The notes below the pieces were generated by a model, which had not been told where the DNA came from, did not search any database, and saw only the letters and a program-made list of their open reading frames with translations. A DNA stretch of 64,000 nt from contig KQ964245.1 in NCBI GenBank assembly GCA_001566295.1, positions 873,524 through 937,523 of the forward strand, read 5' to 3'. The position numbers and the translations under genes are program-made. Below, piece after piece: positions 46,104 to 57,258 of this stretch. The DNA comes from Microdochium bolleyi (Eukaryota > Ascomycota > Sordariomycetes > Xylariales > Microdochiaceae). Within the stretch, counting starts at the first letter, position 1; each line of letters begins with the position of its first letter.

Positions 46104-48572
46104 CTATGCGTAGCGGTCCGTGGGCACACGTCTCATCTGTCGAGGCTCATCCTGCCAGTAGGCGTGAGCAGGGGTCGACGGATGGCGGGCTGACTGCTGT
46201 CTGTATGCTTGCTGAGGCATCGGTACGTTTGGCACATAGTGCTGCCCGTTGCCGTTGTTGTTGTTGTTGTTGTTGTACCCGTTCCAACTGCTCTGTGGCG
46301 AGGGTCCGCCTCTGGCAGCATTGGCCTTTGCGGCCGCGGCCAGCTTGCTCCTCCGCCGCCGCTTGCGACAAGAGCTGATGCAGCACGAGAGGATGGCAAT
46401 CACGATGAGGCCGCCGACGACAGCGCACACCGGAATGACGATATTTTGATTGTCCCGGAGCAACTCCAAGAACGAGTTGAACCCGTTGGCGCCCTGGCAC
46501 TGACCTCTGTTGCATTTGCCGCCCCCATCGCACGGCGTGCCGTCAAGGAAGTATTGCTGCATGACCACGCAAGTTGTCTGGCCGAAGCCGTTGTTTCCCA
46601 GCTGCGGCGATCGGCACGATAGCTTGCAGCCCTGTGAATTGCATGCATACGTCTCGTTGTTGGTGAGCATGGCTCCCACCATGGTGCGACATTGCAGGTC
46701 TCGCGAAGTACATTGCCCAGACGCACATGTGAGGCCGTTTCCGTTGGGACCACAGGAGTCGCCATCCGGGGCCTTCTTGTCTTCGGGACATTTCGCTGTA
46801 GAACCAGGGCACGTCTCTTGTGGGTCGCAGCTGCCAGTGCTGGCTCGACAGACGGTTCCGTTGTTGGCGAATTGGCATTGGTTGGTGCAGCAGTCCTCGT
46901 TCGTAGGATCACACCTGGCGTTGCCCTTGTACTTGCAAGTCTTGGCGTCGCAACAGTTGTTCTGGGCACACGCGGTGCTTCCACCGCAGTCGCAATCTTC
47001 ACCAGTTTCGACGATGCCGTTGCCGCACTGCGCCTCACTGATAATGGGGACATTCCTGTTGTCGGTCATGCAGCTGCCATCAACGCTTTGCCGAAGCAGA
47101 CCAGAGCAAATATTACCGATTGTGCACGGCGAGAAACGGGTCAGTTGGTTTCCGGTGGAGGGGTTCATGATGAACTGTTGCCTGGCATCACAACTGCCTT
47201 GGGCCAAAGGACAGCACTGCTGCATGTTCGAAGAGCCATCCGTGCAGGCCTTCGAAGTGCAGTCATGGACAGCACCAAAGGTGTGACCGGTCTCATGGGC
47301 AAAGACCTGCCACTCCTCTCCTGTCCGGACCACGACGTTGGCACCAGCGATCGTCTCATTGCCTGCATTGCTTCCACCCTGAGCTTGAGATCCCCGCCGG
47401 CAGAGCTGGCCCAGCCATGCAAGGCCGACGGCGCCATCAGTCGGGCAAGTTGAGAGTAGTGTCCAATAAGCGTTGTTGTCGGCGGACTGGCCGCGCCAGG
47501 AGGAGAATAGGTTGAGGCGTCTCGTGATGGTAGCACCGGCACACGGCACATTCCAGGGAGTGCTGGCAGGCGGCGTTCCTGGACATTCTGGGTCGACAAT
47601 GGTTAGGTTGCGGATGCCGAGGGAGATGTTCAGCGTATCTTCATAAAGCTGCGAAGCTGAGCTGACCATTCTGAGGATATTAGTACGCATCTCGGACTCC
47701 GTTTTGAACGCCGAGCGGTACGTGCAATCCACCGCGATACCAATGAGAGCGACCTTGCGTGTTGTCGGACAGCCGGCTGTCTGGCCTATCGTGTTGACAA
47801 GGTTGACACCAGCTCCGTTGTTACCAGTGATGCCGTCTATATCACTCTGGCGTCCAAAGAGGGATCTCTCGCCCACAGCGACGGACATGCCCCGCGTGTC
47901 CAGGCCTGTGTATATGGGGTGCGAGGCGTCCATGTTGAAATCCAGGTCGTCGGAAGAGCATGAGCTGCCGAGGCCATAGAGGCTGCGCTTCAGCTCATCA
48001 GGGGCGAAGTCTGGTTTGATATCGGTATCCTTGTAGACGACCAGGTACTCATCCGTTTCCTCAAAGACGTCGGGATCATTGTCATGCTGCGTCTGTCTAA
48101 AGTGTGTGTCGGTGCTGATGATGTGCGTTTCACCATGTACCCGGAACGAGCCCTCGAAAAGCGGTTGGGGACCATCGTGCAAGAAGGAGATGCGTGCCCA
48201 GCCTACATTGATCCAGTCGAGGCTTCCTGGGGACCGCATGGAAGCAAAACCCTTGTATACCCGATGATCCTCCTTGCGCAACGGCGCCTCGCGGTGGACG
48301 TTGCCAGCATTGTCGAGGTACTGTATCGTCGCCTCGTGGGCGACGACATCGTGGTCGGGTTCCAACGACAGCCGGACCTCGCGGCGGGAGTCGGCGATGC
48401 GGAAAGTGAGGTCGAACTCGGAGTGGTGGTGTAGCCTTTGCGCCTTGTTGTGTATTGTTGGGGCCTCGATTCGGCTGATGTGGTGAAGCGCATTCCTCCG
48501 TAAGGAATGGGCATCTGAGAGGGAGGCTACGGCCAGCACAAGTGCTGCCACCGACTTGAAAAGCCCACGCAT
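46104..48572 (-). CDS. ADAM-family metalloprotease, membrane-anchored
   Basis: A single exon of 822 codons. Fungal ADAMs are zinc endopeptidases at the cell surface or in secretory compartments; substrates are largely unknown. A signal peptide (LFKSVAALVLAVASLSDAHS) is followed by a propeptide of about 190 residues. The M12B catalytic domain carries the zinc site HETGHTFGAVHD at about 426-437 with a downstream FIMNPSTGN Met-turn. A disintegrin domain follows: CGNGIVETGEDCDCG, CCDAKTCKYKGNARCDP and DCCTNQCQFANNGTVCR. Then come the ADAM cysteine-rich region and one TM helix at about 704-726 (IVIPVCAVVGGLIVIAILSC). The basic cytosolic tail has a seven-Asn run and ends RVPTDRYA. The disintegrin loop shows no RGD. 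All parts of a functional protease are present. Confidence 0.94.
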   Translation of the reverse strand: MRGLFKSVAALVLAVASLSDAHSLRRNALHHISRIEAPTIHNKAQRLHHHSEFDLTFRIADSRREVRLSLEPDHDVVAHEATIQYLDNAGNVHREAPLRKEDHRVYKGFASMRSPGSLDWINVGWARISFLHDGPQPLFEGSFRVHGETHIISTDTHFRQTQHDNDPDVFEETDEYLVVYKDTDIKPDFAPDELKRSLYGLGSSCSSDDLDFNMDASHPIYTGLDTRGMSVAVGERSLFGRQSDIDGITGNNGAGVNLVNTIGQTAGCPTTRKVALIGIAVDCTYRSAFKTESEMRTNILRMVSSASQLYEDTLNISLGIRNLTIVDPECPGTPPASTPWNVPCAGATITRRLNLFSSWRGQSADNNAYWTLLSTCPTDGAVGLAWLGQLCRRGSQAQGGSNAGNETIAGANVVVRTGEEWQVFAHETGHTFGAVHDCTSKACTDGSSNMQQCCPLAQGSCDARQQFIMNPSTGNQLTRFSPCTIGNICSGLLRQSVDGSCMTDNRNVPIISEAQCGNGIVETGEDCDCGGSTACAQNNCCDAKTCKYKGNARCDPTNEDCCTNQCQFANNGTVCRASTGSCDPQETCPGSTAKCPEDKKAPDGDSCGPNGNGLTCASGQCTSRDLQCRTMVGAMLTNNETYACNSQGCKLSCRSPQLGNNGFGQTTCVVMQQYFLDGTPCDGGGKCNRGQCQGANGFNSFLELLRDNQNIVIPVCAVVGGLIVIAILSCCISSCRKRRRRSKLAAAAKANAARGGPSPQSSWNGYNNNNNNNGNGQHYVPNVPMPQQAYRQQSARHPSTPAHAYWQDEPRQMRRVPTDRYA

Positions 48573-51500
48573 GGTGGCGTGGCGGGAGGAGGACTGAACC
48601 CCTGGTTGGGGAACGAAAGCAGACCGCTACGAGCTCATGGGATGTGTTTATGCTCGGAACGACGGGTTGGTTGAAGTGGTAACGACCTGGTGAGAAGCTG
48701 ACGTGCCGAGTATCGAAGACGGAGGACTTGGGTCCAGGGTCTTGCCAGAGATTAAGCAAAACGAGAAGACGGGTTAGGTGGGGAACGAAGAGAAGGTATG
48801 GATAGACAAGCGAAGATGGCGGAGGATGATGACGAGGACGAGAGCGACTCGTGGACTCGTGGGAAGGAGGCTGTGCGGGCCGAGTCGTGGATACGAGTAC
48901 AGTAGCTCGAGGTGCCGTAGCGGACGGGGTGCGGAGGGCGAGGTGTGTCGGGAAGCCGGCAACCAGCGAGACAGGCAACGGTGGATGCGTCGGGTCGGCC
49001 TCGCAATATGTAGGCCCAGTGTTCAACCTCTACAGAACGAACCAGCGCGCAGTGAAGAGCTGTAGAAGCACACGATTACAGAGCCAGGAACAAAGAAAGA
49101 CGGCGGTGCAGAAAGGACTGGCTTTGCGGGCGAAGACAGAGTCGATGGCCAGATGCCCGTCAGGAGCAGGGACTTTCGAGTGTGCAGGCAGGCGCGCCGC
49201 AGGGGATAATGGAGGAGGGAACAGCGCGCAGAGCGCAGAGGACCGCCCGGCGTGCGGTAGCCGCATCAGCCAACCAGAGGAGAGCAGCAGGACTGGCTGT
49301 GGTTGGCCAGTGGGCACACTCGGACGGGGGCCAGCCCTGCAGCGCCCCACCAGGCGCGCCCGCCCAGCAACACCCTCTCACTGCATGTCGAGCATGTCTC
49401 CGCGCCTCTTGGCCCGTCCAGGCCGTTCGACCCGTGACCCGCAGCATCAGCAGCAGCAGCCGGTGGCGCAGTGCGTCGGCAGAGAGACTTTCTACCTCCT
49501 CCGCAGACTCGACGCGCGGACTTGTGCTTGGCACAGGCTGTAGGCTGCCGGGCGCTCTTGGCAGCACACACCTCGCATCCACCCTGCTGAGCAATCCATC
49601 ACCGCCGCCGCCGACGCCGTCATCGACTCTGCCCAAGAGCAGCCGGCCATGGCGGCGTGTGTTTGCTCACATCTACAAACCTGGACAGCGAGCCCAATGC
49701 CCAGAAATGCGCGGGGGGCGGTGAAACGGCGTCAGACGATGTTCCACTCGGCGATGTGCAGTCTTATCCACGGGGCTCAACCGTCCTCCACAACAACAGC
49801 GACATTCGCAGGGGTCACAACGGCACCTGGGGCCACAGCATCTCCCATGCTTCAGGATGGTGTTTCAAGGGAGCACCCCTGGGCCGGATGCTCGCGGGCG
49901 CGGCCGTGACAAGACGTTGGACCCTCCACCATAACGCAAATCCCATGCCCAAGACAATGCAATACCGTTCCGTCGTGTTTGGAGCTTGCAAATCTCGACG
50001 GGAGATCCGGATGCCCGGCTCACAATCGCACGACTAGACATAAAGTCTCTGTTGCATGTACTTCTCCAGAGTCACCAACCTGTTCCGGGTTTAATGTCTA
50101 TTGTAAGCTTATTGCTCGTCCAGGCTATTGCAGGTGTGGGTGCCGGACGCCTTTTCCAGAGCGAGCGGCCATTCTGGCACCACCACACCACACTCAAGAA
50201 CTACCAAGTGCGTGAAGACTCCATCGTCGTCGTCATGGGCTCCTCGGCTTGTCCACGTTCTGCACCGGGGAAAAGATTCCAGGTTGGGACAAGCCAATTC
50301 TGTCCCTGCTTGTGTTGCACCCGCAATGTTTCTTCCCAGCTGTTTCCTTTCGTCTGTCCTGGCCGATGGAAGTGGTTCACCACCACCCACACGAGTCGCA
50401 TCCTTGCCACACGGCTCTCTGTCCCCACCACCATATTTCTAGATTCGGATAACATGGTATTTGTACCACGACCGATAGCTCCTGTCTTCGCTATCCAAGA
50501 AGACGTCCTTGAAGTCTCGAGAAGACCGGCCCCTCTTGGCCGAGGGTCGTAACCTAATCATATAAACCAGGCTGTGCCATGTGCACGTCTTACTGCCGCG
50601 TCATCAGCACTTCCCCCCAATAAGCGGAAGTCAAGATGACTGTTCCCACGAACCCAGGAAAAGAAGAATCCCGGTTGTCAGCGATGATGACCTTTCCCGC
50701 GAGACGCACACAAAAGCACTCGCCCTTCCTCGTGGGCTTGGCAAGGATGTTTTGCCACGCACACCTCCGCTTACCCTACTGCTCGCCCGTGACCACCATG
50801 ACCCAGCAGAGAGTAACTACCATCGTCAGGTCCTGCAAAACTCGTAAACCATCGACCATTGCCAAGGCCCCGGCGATGACCCGGGGCAGTCCACGTCAGT
50901 GCGTGAGTGCCCTCCTTTTCCCCCATGTCCGCGGGGGCGCAGCCGACGACCGGGTTAGTTCCTGATAACAAACTCGGCCAATATGCACGGCTGACGTATG
51001 GATGTCTGCCCGCCCCATGGAAGGGTAGAGGACGGGTGGTAGCGGATGATAGAGGGGCTTCTTCTCAGAATGACGACCAGAAATCATTGAAAAACGCATA
51101 CTTCGTATGAGAGATGTCAAGTGGCAGTGCCCAGAAATGAAGGGAGTGGACGACCGTTTTCTCGCGTATATCATGTGCACAATGAACAACTACGGAGTGA
51201 ACGAGCGAGTGTATCAGAAGAGAGACAGAACCCGGGCCCAGGGCAACGTCAGCTTGCTCCGCCAGTTTGAATAAGCTAAGGTTGAAGCCGATACCAAAGG
51301 CAGAGGAATGGGGGCCAGGGTCAGATCTATGAAAAAAAAAGAAAAAGAAAAAAAAGAAAAATAGGAAATTAGTGCATGGTGAATTGTTGGCGATAACGAG
51401 CACGGTCGTCAGTCCATTGCGCAGCGCCAACTAAGTCTCTCCTCGAGAAACAATAGAAGACGTTGTGTTGTCGAGTGCTCGACGGGAACATCCCGAGTAG

Positions 51501-51966
51501 GACAACCTCGGAATGCGTAGCTCACATCAAAGCACAAGATCGATACAGACTGGACACAACTTCTTGATACAAAGGTGTACGCTCGAGCATGCTCAGGCAA
51601 TGGAAATGGCGATAAACATGATTTCGCAATGTACTTTCAGCCTTTCATATCGACAAATACTCAAAGAATACTCCTGCTCCCAATACTCCAGTATCTGATT
51701 TTAAGCTCATTAAGTGTCCCTCCCCGTCTACAAATTGCCCGCCGCCAAGCATCATCTATGACAGTGCTTCCTCCCCTGCCCTTAGGGTTCATTAACTGTG
51801 GTCGCGATTTCTCTCGCGGCCTTTCGTACGCCGTGCAGATGTATCGCCTGCCTGGTTCCTGCCGTGCTTGAGCATCCTCGTTCACGACACTCAAAGGGTG
51901 ATGCTGCTCTGCTTCTCTTGCTGTGCTGTTGTCGCGCTCCAGCAACGCCACGCTTTAACTGCGCAT
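48573..51966. promoter_or_regulatory. 3.4-kb gene-free region upstream of the ADAM gene
   Basis: Open frames up to about 300 codons exist, but none resembles a known protein; several run from antisense of the ADAM 5' end into the spacer. The region holds an A-rich tract at 51332-51363. Its left part should be the ADAM promoter and its right end the acetyl-CoA synthetase 3' UTR. Confidence 0.4.
51332..51363. repeat. A-rich (A/G) tract
   Basis: About 32 nt of A with three interspersed G residues. It is low-complexity sequence in the ADAM-ACS spacer. Confidence 0.85.
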
Positions 51967-54424
51967 CTAGTTCTTCCTGGCCTTGTGCACTGTGTTGATG
52001 ATCTGCTCGACAATGCTGGGATCAGAGAGCTAAGCGAGAAAATCATTAGCTTGTTGAATCCACACCCCAGAATCACCAAGCGCAATGGAGGAAAAGCATA
52101 CCGTCGTGATGTCACCCAGCTGATCCTCCTCCCCAGCAAGAATCTTTCTCAGGACCCTCCGCATGATCTTGCCGCTGCGCGTCTTCGGCATGTCCGGTAC
52201 AATGTAGATCGCCTTCGGCGCCGCGAAGGGGCCAATGCTCTTGCGCACCTGCATGATCAGGTCCTTGCGCAAGGCTTCCGTGGTTTGCTCCTCGATGCCC
52301 GTTTTGACGGACACGAAAGCAGCGACGGCCTGGCCTGTCAGCTCGTCGGCGACACCGACCACTGCGGCCTCGGCGACGGACGGGTGCTCGATGAGCGCGG
52401 CCTCAATCTCGGCGGTCGACAGCCGGTGACCACTCACGTTGACTACGTCGTCGACACGGCCACGGATCCAGTAGTAGCCCTCGTGGTCTCGCGCAGCACC
52501 ATCGCCCGTGAACTGTGTCATTTGTTAGCCCAGGCTGCATACTAGCATCCGAGTCAAGTGCTTTCACGACTCACATAGTATCCCTTGTACACGTTCAGGT
52601 ACGTGTCCATGTACCGCTTATGTGCGCCATACACGGTCCGAGCCATGCTGGGCCATGGCTGCTTGAACGCGAGCACGCCCTCGACATCGTTGCCATGCAA
52701 TTCCTCGCCCGAGACCGGGTCCACGATAGCCGGCTCGATGCCGAAGAAGGGGAACGAGGCGCTGCCGGGCTTCGTGGGTGTCACACCGGCCAGCGGCGTG
52801 ATTACATTAGAGCCGGTTTCCGTCTGCCAGTATGTCTACGCCGGGGCGTTTGGTTAGCAGGTATGTAGACTGGTACTCGAACTTCCAAGAGGGACTCACG
52901 TCTACGATCTGAGCCTGTGACTTTCCGACAATCTCGTGGTACCACTTCCAGATCTCAGCCGCGATAGGCTCACCAACAGATCCCAGGACACGCAACTTCT
53001 TCATGTCCCGCTTGACGAAGTCGTCACCCGCACGCTTGAGCAGTCTCAGAGCTGTCGGGGCAACGTAAAAGTGTGTGATATCATGCTGGTCCACGATATC
53101 CCAGTACCGTGAGAAATCGGGGTACGCAGGCGTACCCTCAAACACCACAGTCGTGACGCCGAGGAGGAGTGGCGCATAGACGACATATGTGTGGCCTGTG
53201 ATCCAACCGACGTCGCCGCCGCAGAAGTACTTGTCCCCGTCGTGAATGTCGAACACGTACTTGCCCGTCATCGCCGCGCCGAGAAGGTACCCGCCCGTTG
53301 TGTGCATGACGCCCTTGGGCTTGCCTGTCGAGCCGGATGTGTACAGAAGGAATAAGGGATCCTCGGAGTTGACGTATTCGGGCGCAATGTACGATGGCCA
53401 CTTATCCACTTCCTCGTGCCACCACCAGTCGCGGCCCTCGTTCCAGGGAATCTCAGCCCCCGTGCGCCGGTACACGAGCACGTGCGAAACATCCGGGCAC
53501 TGCCGGAGTGCCTCATCTACAATCTTCTTGGTGCCGATCAGCTTGCCGCCGCGCTTGCCCTCGTCGGCCGTGATTACGACTTTCGACTTGGCGTCGATGA
53601 CGCGGTCGCGGAGCGAATCTGACGAGAAGCCCGCGAAGACAACCGAGTGTACGGCGCCAATTCGTGTGATAGCAAGCAGTGCGATAATGGCCTCGGGAAC
53701 CATGGGCAGGTACACAGCGACGGTGTCACCTTTCCTCACGCCCATCTGCTTAAGCACGTGCGCAGTCTTGCAGACCTCACGCAAGAGCTCCGCGTAGGTC
53801 AGCTTGCGGCCCTCACCAGGCTCGTCGGCCTCGTAGATGATGGCGACCCTGTTTGGGTCCTTGAAGGCATGCCGGTCGACGCAGTTGTAAGCGGCGTTCA
53901 GCGAGCCCTCAAGGAACCAGGCAACATCGCCCTCGGCCAGGCTGCCAGACCGTACTGTCTGGAAATCTTGCTGCCACGTCAACAATTCCCGCGCCTTTTC
54001 GCCCCAGAACTTGTCGGGGTTGGTGATGGATTCTTTGTGCATCCGCTGGTACTCCTCCAGTCCTGCAAGCAGCTGTATCAGCACTGCCGTCTTTGTTGCA
54101 GGGTAGGCTTGATTCGCAGCATGTGGAGAGAGGACTTACCATTAATATGAGGCTTGCTGGGATGCTCTGGATGCCAGTTAGCTATTGCGTCCCCGCTGGC
54201 CAGGCCGGGCGATGCTGGACTTATGCCAAAATCTGCGTCTGCCAGCTTCTCGCACACCAAGCACATTTAGAACTTACTCGCGAACAATCCCTTGGGCGGA
54301 TCTACGTGTCAAAAGTCAGAATCGGTGATATGCGGAGCAGGCTCGGTCTTACAATGGGTGCAGAGGAGCACTTACAGAATGTGTCCACGGCCGTGGCCTC
54401 CGTGACTGTTACCTGGCTGCCCAT
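51967..54424 (-). CDS. ACS1: Acetyl-CoA synthetase
   Basis: The enzyme activates acetate to acetyl-CoA through acetyl-AMP, for growth on acetate and histone acetylation. There are seven exons in transcription order: 54376-54424, 54278-54301, 54140-54166, 52900-54062, 52575-52835, 52102-52512 and 51967-52029. The protein has 665 residues. The second and third exons are 24 and 27 nt and spell the conserved N-terminal lead PPKGLFA and KHPSKPHING before LEEYQRMHKES. AMP-forming motifs are LLYTSGSTGKPKGVMHTTGG, GGDVGWITGHTYVVYAPLL, TYWQTETGSN, YFTGDGAARDHEGYYWIRGR and DVVNVSGHRLSTAEIE. The C-terminal RSGKIMRRVLRKI contains the Lys whose acetylation inactivates the enzyme in other species. The end HKARKN is not a peroxisomal signal, so the protein is likely cytosolic and nuclear. 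Confidence 0.97.
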
Positions 54425-56058
54425 TGTCGGCGATGTCGGCCTCCTCTGCCGTCGCTACGTGGTCAACTGTCTCTGTGTGTACGTGCAAGTAATCTTGCGA
54501 TGAGAGCCTCCGGAGGCTATTGCACTTCGATGAGTGGGAGCAGCGAGCTGAGGGGTTGTGTTCTGTTTTTGAACTTTGTCGCTTGCAACGAAAGACAGCC
54601 AGAAGCCGTGAGAAGATGACACTACGCTGATGAAGTGGTGTGTATGTGTGTGGTATTTAATCAGCTCCAGCAAGTAGCAGGAAGGGTACACCAAAGTCAA
54701 AGAGTGAGCTAGCAGTGAGAGAAGGAGTAGAGGGTCGGTGTCTCACGAGAAGAAGAAGGAGCAGCTGAACGCCATGTCCCAAGTGTTATTACTACGAGCA
54801 AGCCCGACTCTTTCCATCGGCCAAGGTAATTTAAGAAAGATGTACATATCGGCCGGACCAGGGGGGCCGGCACCGCCAACCAACTGGGCTCTCCCACTCA
54901 GCACTCTCGACTACGACAAGGGTCCGGCCTCTCACAGAGTCACCGAGTACAGTAACAAGGTCGCACAGATATTAGGCGGCGCAAGATCAAGCGACTAGCC
55001 CCACTGTGAAGGACAAGCAGGGCGGGAAAGAAGAAGGGGACCAAGTGTTCTGACCATTACAGGGGCCGCCCAACGGACGACCAGACAGCCTTCCGCTCGA
55101 CCGTGTTTGTACATGACCAAGGTCGCAAAAAGCCCATGCGCGCGCTCCCGAGGTCGGCAACGGCTCTGCTGGGCTACCCAGGACTTCTAGCGCGCAGGAT
55201 CGAACGCACATCCGTGGGTCCGCTCGGCCGCTGGCCTGATGTCCCAAATCCCAGGCCAGGGTTCTTGTTATTACCTGGGTACGGTCCCGTACCAGGCGCC
55301 TGGGTTACGCTGCAACCCAACAAAAATCTCGACTGGGCTGCGCTACGCTGCCGACGCCGCCAGGGGGGAGTAAGATCCATAATGTGTCTCTGTTCCCGCG
55401 TGCCACGGATCGCTGGGTGCCCCACCGCCTTCAGAGCTGTTCCTCAACGAATACAGGGCCCAGTGGGGTCCAGCTTCGGCAGGCTGTTCCTCGATATGCA
55501 TACGGGACTTCGTCGTCTCGTCCATCACACCCGGGAAATGTCATCCTCATTCAGTGGTGTCGGCATTTCTCGGATGCATCCGAAGCTTTCCCAGCGAGCT
55601 AGCCATGGATAAGGGCGGCGGCACGCCTGACGTGTTTGTTTTCCTCCAGCAACGCCTTCTCGAACTTCCCCGCAGCAGGGTCGAAACAAGGTTCACATGG
55701 ACACCCACGGGCTGCGGCCAAGAAATCCCGGCCGTCCGTCCGAGACACAAAATGGCAACTTCCGACCAATCGGTACTTTGAGATTATGTCTGCGGTCCTT
55801 TTTCATCAAATCTTTGACTGCCGAATTGTGACAGAGATGGATCTTGGTTGCTGGTTATTGCAATGTGTCTGCCAGTATTCCGCCAATACGTCCTCATCGG
55901 AGCACTCCCCATTCGGCCACCAGCGCCCATTTGTCTTCATCACGAGTGGTACATGCTCAAGCCTGTCCTACTGTCACCTTCCCTGCAATGGTTCTCCGAC
56001 CAAAAGAAGCAACGCCCGACAACGCCATTATGCTCCGAATCTTGCGAAAGGACGTGGC
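54425..56058. promoter_or_regulatory. ACS1 upstream region and RFC5 3' region
   Basis: 1.6 kb with no supported gene. The part near 54425 to 54700 is the ACS1 promoter and leader. The part before 56059 is the RFC5 3' UTR. Open frames are short and unlike known families. Confidence 0.4.
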
Positions 56059-57258
56059 CTACATCTCCATGCTCATCAGGTACATTTCGAAGATTCGCAT
56101 AAATTTGGCCACAAAGGCCTCGAGGTGGAAGATGACTTTCGTGCCGGTGCGAATGCGGTGCTCGTAGAATGCAGACCACTTGATGACCTCAATCTTGAGG
56201 CCGTCGTCGATTTGCGGTATCAGCTTGAAGGTGAGCGTCTTGAGAATTGTTGTTGCGGGGATACAGTGCGTCAGCAGATCGTACAGCTTGGACCGCACCT
56301 GAAGGATGCGCGCCGGGGTGTGCTCATCCATGATCTCCCTAGCGATTTGTGAGATGAGGGCCTCCCAATCGGGTGGCGGGATCGGGGTATCGTCTGTGAC
56401 TTTCTCACTAGCGTTACAGAAAATTACAATATTAGCATTGCCCATAACAAGGCGGTTTTGTCTTGCGGGGATGGTTCTTACTTCTGAGCATGCACGGCTT
56501 CGTACATGAGCATGGCTCGACGCAGATTCCTGCCGCTCTCCTCGGCGATGCGCTTGTGCAGGCCCTTGACGACAGGCCAGTTTTCCCTCTTGGCCGACTC
56601 GGCCAGCACGCTGGATATCTCTTCAATGGTAGGCGCAGCCACGCGGACCAGCAGTGTTCGACTTCGGATGGGCGCAATGATGTTGGCGGTGCTGTTTGCC
56701 AGCAATATTAGGCGCAGGTTGGGGCTGTATTTTTCCATTGTTCGTCTCAGAGCGGCTTGGGCATCTCTCGAGAGGTGATCGGCCTCGTTTATCACGACGA
56801 CCTTGAACTTTTGCCTCGCTGACTGGTCGACTTGCTGTGTCTGCGCGACCTCTTTGAGCAGGTCCTGCACGACGACTCGGTCATAGTTGCCGACATCTGA
56901 AGGTGTTATCTCGAGATGATATACTGAGGCGACAATGTTGAATTCCAGCTTGCGGTTGCTGCTCGTCTGGAAGACGCGGGCGTCGATCTTGATTTTCTCT
57001 ACACCAGGGCCGTACAATTCTTTCAGTGTTGCGACAATGCGAGTCTTCTTGCCGGCTCCAGACGGCCCGTATACGAGGAGGTGAGGGAAGTCGCCGCTTT
57101 GTGCCTGTAGAGCAGGGATTATGTTAGCTTTCGGATGACTTTAATCATGAAAGAAAATTGCGTTGCCGTACCAGTGACCGTAATCGTTCCGACAGCTCTG
57201 TGTGGTACGTCAGGGCATCGAGCGACCGTGGCCGATGCTTGTCCACAATCAGCGCCAT
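56059..57258 (-). CDS. RFC5: Replication factor C subunit 5
   Basis: This subunit of the pentameric clamp loader opens and loads PCNA and also takes part in checkpoint loaders. The exons are 57172-57258, 56482-57104 and 56059-56407, giving 352 residues; the yeast subunit has 354. The start MALIVDKHRPRSLDALTYH is diagnostic for the Rfc5 (human RFC3) type. The P-loop is GPSGAGKKTR near 44-53, with the altered form of this subunit. The DExx box reads INEADHL rather than DEAD, as expected for a subunit with weak or no ATP hydrolysis. The sensor region LILLANSTANIIAPIRSRTL and the helical lid LLVRVAAPTIEEISSVLAES follow. The C-terminal collar domain ends FMRIFEMYLMSMEM. The ATG at 57258 begins the first exon, with the donor at CACTG|GTACGG. 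Confidence 0.95.

Noticed and set aside
46510..47286. 258-codon plus-strand frame
   Set aside because: Antisense to the Cys-rich part of the ADAM gene.
48130..49026. 298-codon minus-strand frame running from the spacer into the ADAM 5' end
   Set aside because: Shares DNA with the signal peptide and propeptide of the ADAM in another frame, and the upstream part resembles no protein.
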